A stretch of DNA of 46,841 nucleotides. It comes from Bacteroidia bacterium Ga0077558. Lineage in GTDB: Bacteria > Bacteroidota > Bacteroidia > Chitinophagales > Chitinophagaceae. Where the stretch lies: assembly GCA_001464625.1 (NCBI GenBank), contig LNFJ01000005.1, positions 1-46,841 of the forward strand, read 5' to 3'. Position 1 is the first letter of the stretch. Every line of letters begins with the position of its first letter. The notes under the pieces are model-generated. The model was not told the DNA's origin. It saw only the letters and a list, made by a program, of their open reading frames with translations, and ran no database searches. The position numbers and the translations under genes were made by a program. This document shows positions 1 to 9,597 of the stretch, one piece after another.

Positions 1-122
<122 letters not shown>

Positions 123-302
123 CTAGTTTATATTAAAATGAGGGGCAAAGGTATGAAAACCGGCTGTGTTTGGGTATATCAGATTTGCGTAAAATGGCGA
201 GAGCAGTTTTCCACCATATATAATATTATATAGTGCATAAAAGAATGGCAAAAACATTTGGCTAAAAACTGCTGCAAACCTATCTTTGCCGTCCCTTAAA
301 AC

Positions 303-374
303 GGCCCGTTCGTCTAAGGGTTAGGACACCACCCTTTCACGGTGGTGATACGAGTTCGAATCTCGTACGGGCTA
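303..374 (+). tRNA. tRNA-Glu (anticodon TTC)
   Basis: A full cloverleaf can be folded. The acceptor stem pairs GGCCCGT (303-309) with ACGGGCT (367-373). The anticodon loop CTTTCAC carries TTC between CCACC and GGTGG. The T arm is ACGAG-TTCGAAT-CTCGT, followed by discriminator A374. CCA is not encoded. The gene is intact and sits immediately upstream of an integrase, a common arrangement for elements that integrate at tRNA 3' ends, but no second copy of the tRNA 3' end was found in the window. Confidence 0.97.
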
Positions 375-409
375 CTAAACATACAATCAGTACCGCCCGG
401 TACACAACG

Positions 410-442
410 AAATCCCCGCTAATTCAATACTAGCGGGGATTT
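410..442 (+). terminator. rho-independent terminator-like hairpin downstream of tRNA-Glu
   Basis: AAATCCCCGCTA (410-421) pairs perfectly with TAGCGGGGATTT (431-442) around a 9-nt loop, and a T-rich stretch follows. It lies 36 bp after the tRNA and probably ends its transcript before the integrase. Confidence 0.7.
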
Positions 443-500
443 TCATTTTCACTACCCCCCGCTTCGAAACGCTTTTGGTCACTTTTTAGTTCACTATTTA

Positions 501-562
501 TTCACCAAAATGTGGTTCTTCACCAAATGACCCTTTTTGGCATTTTTAAATCTTCACCAAAA
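501..562 (+). repeat. three direct TTCACCAAA repeats at the integrase start
   Basis: TTCACCAAA(A/T) occurs at 501-510, 519-528 and 553-562, all on the same strand around the possible integrase start codons. Such repeats next to a tyrosine recombinase gene could be arm-type recombinase binding sites or operators for its expression. They lie upstream of the third candidate start codon (572), which mildly favours that start. The function is inferred. Confidence 0.45.
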
Positions 563-1822
563 TTGAATGACATGAAAGCATCGATTGTTTTTTTTCCAAA
601 TGAGTCCAAAAAGAACCAAAAAACTGGCAAGATTCCCTTGTACATGAGAATTGGTTTTAAGAATGCAAAAGCTGAGAGCAGACTTAACGCTGAGATCAGC
701 CAAACCGAACTTTCCAAATGGGATCCAATGACTATGCGTATGGCCGAAAGAAATTCTGCCGTCAATCACCAACTCAATCGGTTGGATCAAAAATTCAGCG
801 AATTTCTGATCCTAAACACTAATAGTCTTTCAGCTTTTACTGCATCTTGTATGAAGGATTATGTTTTAGGAACCCGTAAATCACAAGTAGTAACGTTAGT
901 AAAATTTGTGGATGATTATTTCGAAAATGCTGTTGCTAATAATGTGAGCCGCACTCCGGGAACAATAAAAAATTACAGACGTGCAATCAATCATTTTAAT
1001 GCCTTCCTGGAATTTAGAAATCAAAAGACTCTCCTGGTAGAACAACTCAATTATGAAATAGCCAGCGACTTTAAGAACTACCTCGTCAATTCAAATCCGC
1101 AATTAAAACGAGTTGGAATGACGGAAGTATCTGCTGCAGGAGTAATCAAGAAATTCAGAACAATATTTACTCAGGCCGTTGACCAAGACCTATTGAAAAG
1201 AAATCCATTTAAAATGGTTAAAATAAAAGCAAAGTCACCGCGCAGAGAAAGGCTTACCATAGAGCAGGTAACAAAAATCTACCAGCTTGATTTAAAATTA
1301 TTCCCATATCAGGAATTATACAGAGATATATTTTTATTTTCAGTGTTCACAGGGCTTGCTTATCATGATGCGATGTCGTTGACATGGGCAAGTTTGGAAA
1401 TAAGAAAGGACGATACTTATAAGCTTACTATTAACCGGCAGAAAACAGATGTTATTACGGAGTGCTTTTTACCGGAGCAAGCAGTACAAATAGGAAAGAA
1501 ATATAAAACTTCAATGGAAGGAAACATTTCAAATAGTGTTTTGCCTCACCGATCAAACAAGGAAATGAATCTCCAGTTAAAGTTGATTGCTCAGATGGCA
1601 GGGATCACGATACGATTATCCACGCATATTGCCCGCCACACTTTCCGTCAACTATTAGCCGAAGCCGGTATCACTGATTATGGCGTAATAAAGAGAATGA
1701 TGGGGCAAAGTAGAAATGGTGATGTGGATGAAGTTTACTATTCCGTTACTGAAAAAGGGCTAATGCACGCAAAAAACAAGTTTGATAACTTCTTAAAAAT
1801 ATATTTATATGAAAAACAATAA
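527..1822 (+). CDS. tyrosine-type site-specific recombinase (Bacteroidetes conjugative-transposon type)
   Basis: This is a phage-integrase-family protein that would cut and rejoin DNA to insert or excise the island. It shows an N-terminal Arm-like segment, a SAM-like core-binding domain (around TPGTIKNYRRAINHFNAF) and a C-terminal catalytic domain. The catalytic domain has TGLAYHD at the usual Arg-I box (Ala where Arg is usual), a lysine in NRQKTD, HIARHTF (H-x-x-R) and the nucleophile region DEVYYSV. The last histidine/tryptophan box reads MMGQS. Loss of Arg-I is known in Bacteroidetes integrases such as IntDOT. The start is uncertain: GTG at 512, ATG at 527 or ATG at 572 all fit. The next gene overlaps its 3' end by 14 bp, which suggests coupling. 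Confidence 0.9.
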   Translation: MTLFGIFKSSPKLNDMKASIVFFPNESKKNQKTGKIPLYMRIGFKNAKAESRLNAEISQTELSKWDPMTMRMAERNSAVNHQLNRLDQKFSEFLILNTNSLSAFTASCMKDYVLGTRKSQVVTLVKFVDDYFENAVANNVSRTPGTIKNYRRAINHFNAFLEFRNQKTLLVEQLNYEIASDFKNYLVNSNPQLKRVGMTEVSAAGVIKKFRTIFTQAVDQDLLKRNPFKMVKIKAKSPRRERLTIEQVTKIYQLDLKLFPYQELYRDIFLFSVFTGLAYHDAMSLTWASLEIRKDDTYKLTINRQKTDVITECFLPEQAVQIGKKYKTSMEGNISNSVLPHRSNKEMNLQLKLIAQMAGITIRLSTHIARHTFRQLLAEAGITDYGVIKRMMGQSRNGDVDEVYYSVTEKGLMHAKNKFDNFLKIYLYEKQ

Positions 1823-2744
1823 AGCAAATGAAATGAGTGACGAAGAATTTTATGAGGAGTTGTCCAGATTGCGCAGTCAAGATGAAAGGGACTTCGAAAT
1901 GAATATGTCCGTTTTAAAGGAAAAGGCGACGCAAACAAAAAAGAAATTTTTGTCGCTTCCACCTTTCGAAATTAAAAACCAACCTAATTTTCGAAATGCG
2001 AATGATTTACTCGAAATCTATTGTGATCTGATGTTTTTCCCGGATGAAGATGTCTTTAAAAAGTTTGAAGAATTTGGGTATAGAAAGAATCAACTTACGT
2101 GGTTCTTACACATTAATCAGATATTGGAAGAGATTGTTAGAATTGAAACCAATGGGGACATCTTCGTTTGGCGAAATAAACTTATTGAGGCTATTAGGTT
2201 TTATTATATATGCCAGGCAAACATAGATGTACACGTCTGGGCAGGCCAATACAAAGAAAAAAAGTACCAAGAAAAGAAAGGTAAAAATCTCAAACAGGAA
2301 AGTAATAGCGAAATAAAAAAAATTAGCCTTGTTCATGACATGGAAAAAATAACCAAGAGAATGATGTATGGCGATGGAGTATTAAAAAAAATTAATGGTA
2401 CGAAGGATTGCTTTTTAGCACAGGTTATAACGGAATTTACCGTACTGGAGAAAAAGCTACACTTTAAAAAAGAATCACTATTCAAATTAATAAAAGGCCA
2501 AAAACCTAAATTCTTTTTATCTGACATTATTAATAATTGTTTTCTTTCTGGTAAACGAAAATCTGAACCAGACTATTTTCTTAGTTCTCTTTACAACTTA
2601 TTCAGAATAATCATAAAAACAGATTTGCCTGATATAGAAGAAATTGAAGACTCGGGCAAATATGCGGGCAAATCCCGCCAAGGATGGCAAGCACATGAAA
2701 TGAGAATTCTTATCTATAAAGACAGTAAGAAAGATTTTGGTTAA
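1809..2744 (+). CDS. hypothetical helical protein of the integrase module
   Basis: This 311-residue protein is rich in Lys, Glu, Phe and Tyr and probably mostly alpha-helical, with a charged, coiled-coil-prone N terminus (about residues 1-60). No signal peptide, membrane segment or catalytic motif is evident, and I do not recognise the family. It starts inside the recombinase gene (14-bp overlap), so the two are probably translated together, and it precedes an HTH gene. By position it may be an element regulator or accessory factor. ATG at 1833 is an alternative start. Confidence 0.75.
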   Translation: MKNNKANEMSDEEFYEELSRLRSQDERDFEMNMSVLKEKATQTKKKFLSLPPFEIKNQPNFRNANDLLEIYCDLMFFPDEDVFKKFEEFGYRKNQLTWFLHINQILEEIVRIETNGDIFVWRNKLIEAIRFYYICQANIDVHVWAGQYKEKKYQEKKGKNLKQESNSEIKKISLVHDMEKITKRMMYGDGVLKKINGTKDCFLAQVITEFTVLEKKLHFKKESLFKLIKGQKPKFFLSDIINNCFLSGKRKSEPDYFLSSLYNLFRIIIKTDLPDIEEIEDSGKYAGKSRQGWQAHEMRILIYKDSKKDFG

Positions 2745-2801
2745 TTTCTAGTTCATATGGTTTTGAAATAGCGTTCGATATTGCATACTAAAATCAATAT
2801 C

Positions 2802-3062
2802 ATGGAACAAACCGAATTTTTACTGTCGATAAAACAGGATCTTTTGGATCTGAAAACACTTCTCACTTCTGGTGTTTCTAAGAATATTATAACCGATAAA
2901 TGGATACCACGTCGTGCTGTTATGGATTTTTTTCATTATGGGCCGACTCAAATGGCCAGTTTTGAAAAAGATGAGGACCTAATAGTTGCGAGAGTAGGAA
3001 AACGAAAATTCATTCGGAGAGATTCTTTAGAAAAAATTCTGAATAGAAATATTATAAAATAA
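2802..3062 (+). CDS. small helix-turn-helix protein, excisionase/MerR-like
   Basis: This 86-aa protein has a polar N-terminal helix (MEQTEFLLSIKQDLLDLKTLL) and then a winged-helix-type segment. A helix-turn-helix region (IPRRAVMDFFHYGPTQMASFEKD) is followed by VGKRKFIRRDSLEKIL, which resembles the wing and last helix of the DNA-binding domains annotated as excisionase or helix-turn-helix in Bacteroidetes mobile elements. It is likely to bind DNA near the element end and control integration, excision or transcription. The reading frame can be extended to a TTG at 2781, but ATG 2802 is the better start. Confidence 0.75.
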   Translation: MEQTEFLLSIKQDLLDLKTLLTSGVSKNIITDKWIPRRAVMDFFHYGPTQMASFEKDEDLIVARVGKRKFIRRDSLEKILNRNIIK

Positions 3063-3075
3063 AAAAGTTGCTCCA

Positions 3076-3486
3076 ATGTCGCATGAACTCACGTTTATAC
3101 TAAACAGAAAGTGCATGAACTGTGGCAGTTTAATCGCAGACCAGGTTCATGCAAAAAGAAAATTTTGTCCTCGTGTGGTGTTATCAAATGGAATGATCTC
3201 AAATTGTAAGGACAAATACAATTCCAAAATAGCAAAACCTATTAATGAGCCCTTCAAATACATGGCGAAGTGGCAGAAATACTATTATCATCGTATTAAA
3301 ATGATGGTGGAAAAAGAAGGGACGAATGTGACATTGGAAATAATAAACCGGTATGGCATAAATCTCCACCGGCCATTCGAATTTAAAAAATCAAAAGAGT
3401 CCAAATTTACATTTCTATATCATCGTTTTGCTATAGAAAATATTGATTCCAAAACTTATAAAATTACGGAGCATGCATTATTTTGA
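3076..3486 (+). CDS. zinc-ribbon hypothetical protein
   Basis: This 136-aa basic protein has four cysteines in a zinc-ribbon-like layout (C13, C16, C31, C44: CMNCG ... FCPR ... NCKDKY) near the N terminus. A Lys-rich region follows that could contact nucleic acid. The family is not recognised. It begins 13 bp after the HTH gene and its last codons overlap the next small gene by 14 bp, so it belongs to the integrase-proximal gene string. Confidence 0.7.
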   Translation: MSHELTFILNRKCMNCGSLIADQVHAKRKFCPRVVLSNGMISNCKDKYNSKIAKPINEPFKYMAKWQKYYYHRIKMMVEKEGTNVTLEIINRYGINLHRPFEFKKSKESKFTFLYHRFAIENIDSKTYKITEHALF

Positions 3487-3643
3487 CAATGGCCCATTGA
3501 TTCAAAGTTTAGAGGTGGTTAGAGTCTATAATACGCCCAACCCTACCAAAAGTAATTCTGTATATTGGATAGTGGGGATAGTCTTTTGCGTAGCAGCAGG
3601 TTCTATTTATTATTGGAATAAGCACAAAAATAAAATGAAATAG
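3473..3643 (+). CDS. small single-pass membrane protein
   Basis: This 56-aa ORF starts at an ATG preceded by an ACGGAG ribosome-binding-like sequence inside the end of the zinc-ribbon gene. It has a soluble N-terminal half and one membrane helix (about residues 31-49, VYWIVGIVFCVAAGSIYYW) followed by a Lys-rich tail, which predicts an N-out topology. The reading frame extends upstream to 3443, but the overlapping ATG is more convincing. The function is unknown. Confidence 0.5.
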   Translation: MHYFDNGPLIQSLEVVRVYNTPNPTKSNSVYWIVGIVFCVAAGSIYYWNKHKNKMK

Positions 3644-4539
3644 AAGATTATTTTAGTTGTAATAGTAATTTAGGAAGACAATCATGAAGCTTGACTGTTT
3701 AAGATAGGAATTTGAACAGTAACTGTCCGATTCGAACGCCTACTCTCTCTTTCGAAAAGGAATTAACATATGTGTTCTCATTTTTTGACAGGTCCTTAAA
3801 ACAATCTAAATAATATAAAACAAATGTCTCTGAAACTACACCTCTGAGATCTTTTAGCGAATAAATTGTTGTGTTTTGAGTGAAAATATTTCATTAAATA
3901 TTAGTATAATTATTCTTTGTTTTAATCATTTTAATAAGATAATACAAGAACAAACACTTAATGAAGGAAAAGAAAGTTGTTTAAGTTCAGTAAGCAATAG
4001 ACCGTTTATAAACCGAGACAAAATTCCTGGTATAATGTGGATGAGTGCCTATCACAAGTTTTAATCCTTCTGCTGAATAAACCTGAAATTGTCTAAATGA
4101 TTTGAAGTTTTATAGAATACAGAAAGCGTTATGTTGGGAAGACAGCATCGCAACTATCTTTCCAAATGATTTTAAATCAATATAATACAAAGGCATGAAG
4201 GGGCAAAACTCACCCCATTATTCACCAGCATTAATAGTCGAAGAGCTTGGCATAAAAATATGAAGAATTGAGATTTATTTTCTGTTTTTTATTGATATTT
4301 CTTTTCAAAATAGATATTCCACTTTTCTTTTATCACAACGACAAATTTGATCATTTGCGATTCTCCCCAATAGATTTTTATTCAAAAGAAAGACGGAATG
4401 AATGAACAGGGAAGTGAAAGTAAACTCTTGTAGCAAAATGGTTAATTTTAAGGATTGATATATCTGAGTAGCTAAAATGAAACAACTTCAAAAAATTCGA
4501 TTTGCAATATTATCACCATTATTATAATGATTAAAAAGC
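3644..4539. other. non-coding or decayed intergenic region, about 0.9 kb
   Basis: No convincing gene is present. A 62-codon frame at 3876-4064 needs a TTG start and looks like chance. A short frame around 4190-4262 reads like coding sequence (GMKGQNSPHYSPALIVEE) but is open for only about 25 codons, suggesting a gene remnant. A 6-bp stem (ACTGTT...AACAGT) lies near 3693-3722. The promoter of the large STAND gene should be in the last 150 bp, but no clear TAnnTTTG box is seen. Confidence 0.5.
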
Positions 4540-7500
4540 ATGGCTGAGAAAGGCACAGTATTTCAAACGGGTGGCGGTGGTTCTAATTTTGAGCAATATA
4601 TTCAGGCTTCCTTTCTGGTAACAATGTTAGTAAAAGGAAATGCACCAACCATTCCATCTAATGAAGTTACTGAACTTGTTTTGCAGTCATCGAATCGTAA
4701 ATGGGAAACCGACGATCTGCTTGTAACTGCTAAATCTCAACTTCAGCAACATACCATCTTAATTCAGGCAAAACATAATATTACATTTTCAGCTGACAAT
4801 ACAGTTTTTAAAGAAGTCATTGCGGCATTTTGGAAGGATTTTAATAACCCACTCTTTAATAAAACTCATGACCGACTTATAATCGCCAAATCACGCCTGA
4901 ACAATATTGAAAGAAATCATATAAAAACACTGCTGAATTATGCCAAAACCCATAACAGTGAGGCTGATTTTATTTCTGAGGTAATTCGGATAAAGGCAAA
5001 AAAAGAAAAAATGGATATGCTTCGGGAGGTACTCCAAGTTGCAAACGAAAAAAGCCCTGTAAGTGATCTTGATCTTTGGCAATTCTGTAAGGTTTTTGAT
5101 ATACTTGGATATGATTTTTTAGATGAAGGAAGTGTTGATGAAACTTACTTCCTAAACTTGATTAAGCTGGCCAGAAATCCGGCGGCAGTAGTTTCTGAAA
5201 AAGATATTTGGAATGAAGTAATTGCATTGATCGCAAAATCAAATCCGTCTGGAGCTAGCTTTAAAAGTGATTCGCCACAGCTTGCTGAATTATCCCGCCA
5301 TTTCGATCCTGCTAAAATGCAACGTGCATATACAGCGGTAAACAAATTAAAACAGGATAGTGAAGCAGTGCTGATTCCACTCAAACCTACTATTGGTTCA
5401 GACTTGCATACCCTACATATTAATCGTCCATCCTTATTGGAAAGTATAGATGCTGCGTTGTTTTCTCATCTGCTGACAATTATTATAGGTAAGCCAGGAG
5501 TCGGGAAGTCGGTTGCTGTTAAGCAGTGTCTTGCTTCGAAACAATCAGCTCCAGCATCTTTTGTATTCAGGGCAGACCAGTTTAATCAGCCCCATCTCTC
5601 AAATGTAATGAGTGCATTGGGTATCCAAGATTCTCTGGCTGATATTTTTTCTTGTCTTGCGTTACAACCAGATAAGATCATTTTTATTGACAGTCTGGAA
5701 AAATTACTTGAAAATGCAGATCCAGATAGTGCATTTAAACAACTGCTTGCATTTGCTCTGATAAATAATATTAAAATTATTTGCACATCGAGGACTTATG
5801 CTGTCGAATTACTTATTCAGAAGTTTGGAATTAATACAGAAATCTTGAAGGTAATAGAGGTGCCTTTGCTCACAGATGAAGAGTTGAACATGGCAGTATC
5901 TCATTTCCCGGCACTTGCGGCTGCAGTAAAAAATACTAACATCCGGTCATTATTAAGCAGTCCAAAATACCTCGACTTTACAGTAAAAGCGATAGGATTG
6001 AATAGCGATGATTTTTCTTCATCTACACTTGCAGACTTTAAAGACAAATTGTGGACATCACTAGTTTGCAATGCGGCTTACCGTGTAAATGGGCTGCCAG
6101 CAAAAAGGGAAAAATCATTTATGGAAATTGCTGTTAACAGAGCAAAAGAGATGGTGCTTTTTGCAAAACCCGTGAATGGAGATATGGAAGCCATAGATAT
6201 GCTGGAAAGTGACGATATTATTTTTCAAGATGTTAATAAACGGAAATATGCCCCCTCCCATGATATTTTAGAGGATTGGGCTCTTGTCAGGTTTGCAGCT
6301 AATTGTTTTGATGACAATTTAGATTTCAATAGTTTTTTTAGACAACTCGGAAACGAACCAGCGATCCGAAGGGCTTTCCGGCTATGGGTTGAAGATCAAA
6401 TTGCTGAAGGCATGGACAAAATGATACCGCTTATAAAAGCATGTTTGTCTGATTTAACAATTGAAAGCTATTGGTCAGATGAATTACTGGTGGCAATTTT
6501 TAAGTCGGATAACTGTGCACCATTCTTTTCTCAGTTTGAAACCGTTCTGTTGGAAAATAACGCTGCACTCTTAAATAGGTGTATGCATATAATCAAGACG
6601 ACCTGTAAAGAAAACAATTATGAACTCAACGAGCAGCCTGTATTAATGCCAGTCGGATCGGGTTGGGAACAAATGCTCCTTTTCCTTCATAAACATCTTT
6701 CATCCTTGAATAAAATCCGGTCCGCAATCATGGAGTTTCTATATGATTGGGATTACCGTCTAATTTTTGCATACCCTAAAGACAAGCCAGAGCTGGAAGC
6801 AGCTAAGCAAATCATTTTGTTTTATATCGGTCAGGCGGAAAAGAAAAGTGTGTTTTGGGATGATCGCAGCAATGCGACCAATAAGAGGTTGCTCATCACC
6901 ATGCTTTTTAATTTGGCTTTGATTTCAAAAGAAGAGATAACAGCTCTTGTACAACGTAGCCTTTCCAAAAAAGAACGTCACAGCAGTTTTCACAGCGATA
7001 AAATTCATGACATTGTATTAAAAAAAATATGCTACGGCCCTGCCAAACACCAATTAGCTTATGCTTTACCTGATCTGATTCTGGAAGCGTTGATTAAGCA
7101 ATGGAAATACGTTCCTCCCAAGCCCAGGAATACGGAAGAAAAAACAATGTTTAAATCTTTTCGTAGTCCACTCAGTAAGGAACATTCTTGGGGTATCAAT
7201 AGCACGTTCGGGTTTAATCCTTCTGGTATCTTTAAGACACCTGTTTATTCTATATCGAAGTTTCATCCAGTTAAAGCAATCAATTTTATTACTCTATTTA
7301 TTAATTATAGTGTAAGTCATTATGTGAAGGCCGATAGTGATCATAAACATGAAATAAGTGAAATTGAAATTACTTTATCGGATGGAACAAAGGTCAAAGA
7401 ATGGGCTGCATGGGAATTTTGGGTAGCTTATCGGGGCATAAGCGTTACTGACTATTTATTGGAGAGTCTGTTGATGACATTAGAAAAGATACTGCTGGAC

Positions 7501-9597
7501 ATGGCTGCTGATAGGTCTCCAGCGAGCAAGGATATGTTGGGATTTGCATTTGATTTAGTACTCCGGAATAGTAATAATGTGATGACTACCGGAGTTCTCG
7601 CTAGTGTTACGATGGCCTATCCCGAAGCTGTGGGAGGTTCTTTTTTACCGCTCTTGTCTTTAAAGGAGCTTTACCATTGGGATTATCAAAGGGTGCGTAG
7701 AGAACACGGTACTTTCGCAATGTATGATGAAGAGATTCAATGGGCACAGAAAGTCAGGTATGATTCCAACCAGTTGCCACATCGAACCCGCAATCATGAA
7801 GGGTTTGCGGGCTTCCTGATCGAGTATCAGTTAACCATCAAAACATTCAATGCACCTTTATTTGATATTCTGGATAAACTATGGTCCGAATTACAGGATG
7901 ACGATATTATCTGGAAAAAGAAACTGCATGAAATTGATAGCCGAAAGTGGGTAATGTCCAAATTTGAACAAGAATCAGGACAGCTTCATATCCAGCCAGC
8001 GTATGATGAAGAAGTGGCAGCATTTATCGACACCGGAAAACCGGAGCTAGATGCAGCGAACCTGGCTGCCACCCATTCACAGTCTCTTGTAAAAGCATTG
8101 GACGGAAGTGAACCAATCGACTATGAAAAATGGATAGAGTATTACAAATATTTCAGTACACTTGAAAAATTTAATACCAGTTTTGATAAGCCTGTAACCT
8201 TTGCTGTCATTGGAATCAGGGATTTTTCAACACAACTTACCGAAAAGCAAAAAAAATGGTGTGTGCATCACTTGGCTGTCACTATCGGGTATATTCTTGG
8301 CGGGTTGAGAAACTATGATTTTAGCCAACCACCCTTATACAATTATATCGAGCAGGACACAGCTCTTCATTCGCTACATCTATTGTTGTCCAATGTTACA
8401 GATTCCGATGACATAAAAGAACTTACTTTTTTATCTGGCGTTGTACTCTCTTCTCCTTTTCCTGAACATGACAGGGAAAAGCTCAATAAATACTTCAGGG
8501 AATTGTTTGCCCCTGCGTTTCCTGAGATCTTTAAAAAACTTTGGACAATACTGGTACAACTAGCTATTTTCAAAAAAAAGAATCCTTATTATTACGATGA
8601 CCCTGATAGAAAACGCTTCGAAAGATCAACCAATAAAGAATTTAAGTTTATTGAAAACCTATGTAAGGGTACCAATATAGTGAAGATTGATAGCAGCAAG
8701 ATCTCATTTGAATCTGCTGAGGCATATATCTTGTTGAATGCATTACATATAATCCCCACTAAATTTGACCATGATGATTATAAGAAATATTTTCTTCGGT
8801 TCCTGGAATTGTTGTTCATTGATTTGCCCCTTGAGCAGGATAGCGGTTTTGGACCAAGGGGAGGTGGAAAGCAAATACATCCGCAGGGGGTCTATGCTAT
8901 TCAAAAATACACTGCAGAAATACTAGTTCAATCAGATGCATTATTTGCTAAACAACTAATAGCCTTACTTGTACCTTTCACAAAAATTACCTCAGACAGA
9001 CATTATCGTCAAAATGATTCTATCCACTTTGTACTTGGCATTTTGGATCAGGTAGTATATCAGGTAGATGATTTTGTTCGATCAAGTATAGAGATCGAAA
9101 AACAAACTTTGCATATTGAAAGGTTTTGGATGTTATGGGACTATCTTGCTTCTATAGTTAAGATTAATGAATCACCTTATTTCTCCAGAGTTTTATTGCT
9201 CAATACCGACTATGCATGGTCAATGGAATTCCGCGATTCTGCAATATTGAAAGGCCAAAGTGAAAGATATCGTCTGCTAATGGAATTTATCGGCCCTTCT
9301 GCCATACAGTCCGCCGTTAAAATATTTTCTACTATTGGAAGTACAGTATTTTTGCCCAACGGTGTTTCCTGGCTGGCATCCTTATTAAAGAAAGATATTG
9401 GGCAATTGAAAGAATTAAGTGTTAAGCATCTGAATCAGCTTATTAAACTCTTATATGTGGATCATATAGCAACTATTAAAAAAAATCAGCAACTAATTAC
9501 TGATTTTTTGTGGTTACTGGATAAGCTCATTGAAAAAGGAAATTCTACCGCTTACTTGTACCGGGAAAATGTAATTGTCTATAAGAAATATAGTTAA
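4540..9597 (+). CDS. large nuclease-STAND NTPase, Avs-like antiviral protein
   Basis: This 1685-aa cytosolic protein has three apparent parts. Residues 1-150 look like a PD-(D/E)XK nuclease of the Mrr/Cap4 kind: a GGGGSNFEQY start with E18, then D58/D59, then Q76-A-K78. About 290-600 is a P-loop STAND/NACHT-type module with Walker A GKPGVGKS (317-324), a Walker B-like IIFIDS ending at D384, CTSR, and a winged-helix-type HDILEDWAL starting at H574. About 600-1685 is a long helical region, probably repeat-like and suited to sensing a ligand. The size and layout match antiviral STAND proteins (Avs), which bind conserved phage proteins, oligomerise and activate the N-terminal effector. It stands alone with no obvious accessory gene. 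The assignment to Avs is by architecture only; it could be another STAND family. Confidence 0.8.
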   Translation: MAEKGTVFQTGGGGSNFEQYIQASFLVTMLVKGNAPTIPSNEVTELVLQSSNRKWETDDLLVTAKSQLQQHTILIQAKHNITFSADNTVFKEVIAAFWKDFNNPLFNKTHDRLIIAKSRLNNIERNHIKTLLNYAKTHNSEADFISEVIRIKAKKEKMDMLREVLQVANEKSPVSDLDLWQFCKVFDILGYDFLDEGSVDETYFLNLIKLARNPAAVVSEKDIWNEVIALIAKSNPSGASFKSDSPQLAELSRHFDPAKMQRAYTAVNKLKQDSEAVLIPLKPTIGSDLHTLHINRPSLLESIDAALFSHLLTIIIGKPGVGKSVAVKQCLASKQSAPASFVFRADQFNQPHLSNVMSALGIQDSLADIFSCLALQPDKIIFIDSLEKLLENADPDSAFKQLLAFALINNIKIICTSRTYAVELLIQKFGINTEILKVIEVPLLTDEELNMAVSHFPALAAAVKNTNIRSLLSSPKYLDFTVKAIGLNSDDFSSSTLADFKDKLWTSLVCNAAYRVNGLPAKREKSFMEIAVNRAKEMVLFAKPVNGDMEAIDMLESDDIIFQDVNKRKYAPSHDILEDWALVRFAANCFDDNLDFNSFFRQLGNEPAIRRAFRLWVEDQIAEGMDKMIPLIKACLSDLTIESYWSDELLVAIFKSDNCAPFFSQFETVLLENNAALLNRCMHIIKTTCKENNYELNEQPVLMPVGSGWEQMLLFLHKHLSSLNKIRSAIMEFLYDWDYRLIFAYPKDKPELEAAKQIILFYIGQAEKKSVFWDDRSNATNKRLLITMLFNLALISKEEITALVQRSLSKKERHSSFHSDKIHDIVLKKICYGPAKHQLAYALPDLILEALIKQWKYVPPKPRNTEEKTMFKSFRSPLSKEHSWGINSTFGFNPSGIFKTPVYSISKFHPVKAINFITLFINYSVSHYVKADSDHKHEISEIEITLSDGTKVKEWAAWEFWVAYRGISVTDYLLESLLMTLEKILLDMAADRSPASKDMLGFAFDLVLRNSNNVMTTGVLASVTMAYPEAVGGSFLPLLSLKELYHWDYQRVRREHGTFAMYDEEIQWAQKVRYDSNQLPHRTRNHEGFAGFLIEYQLTIKTFNAPLFDILDKLWSELQDDDIIWKKKLHEIDSRKWVMSKFEQESGQLHIQPAYDEEVAAFIDTGKPELDAANLAATHSQSLVKALDGSEPIDYEKWIEYYKYFSTLEKFNTSFDKPVTFAVIGIRDFSTQLTEKQKKWCVHHLAVTIGYILGGLRNYDFSQPPLYNYIEQDTALHSLHLLLSNVTDSDDIKELTFLSGVVLSSPFPEHDREKLNKYFRELFAPAFPEIFKKLWTILVQLAIFKKKNPYYYDDPDRKRFERSTNKEFKFIENLCKGTNIVKIDSSKISFESAEAYILLNALHIIPTKFDHDDYKKYFLRFLELLFIDLPLEQDSGFGPRGGGKQIHPQGVYAIQKYTAEILVQSDALFAKQLIALLVPFTKITSDRHYRQNDSIHFVLGILDQVVYQVDDFVRSSIEIEKQTLHIERFWMLWDYLASIVKINESPYFSRVLLLNTDYAWSMEFRDSAILKGQSERYRLLMEFIGPSAIQSAVKIFSTIGSTVFLPNGVSWLASLLKKDIGQLKELSVKHLNQLIKLLYVDHIATIKKNQQLITDFLWLLDKLIEKGNSTAYLYRENVIVYKKYS

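Noticed and set aside
3720-3760. tRNA-like GATTCGAAC word as an attachment-site copy
   Set aside because: The flanking bases cannot form a T stem or acceptor, and similarity to tRNA-Glu is limited to the T-loop word.
3876-4064. 62-codon open frame in the gap before the STAND gene
   Set aside because: It needs a TTG start, has no recognisable domain, is biased to Ile/Asn/Ser as expected for AT-rich DNA, and has no supporting neighbours.
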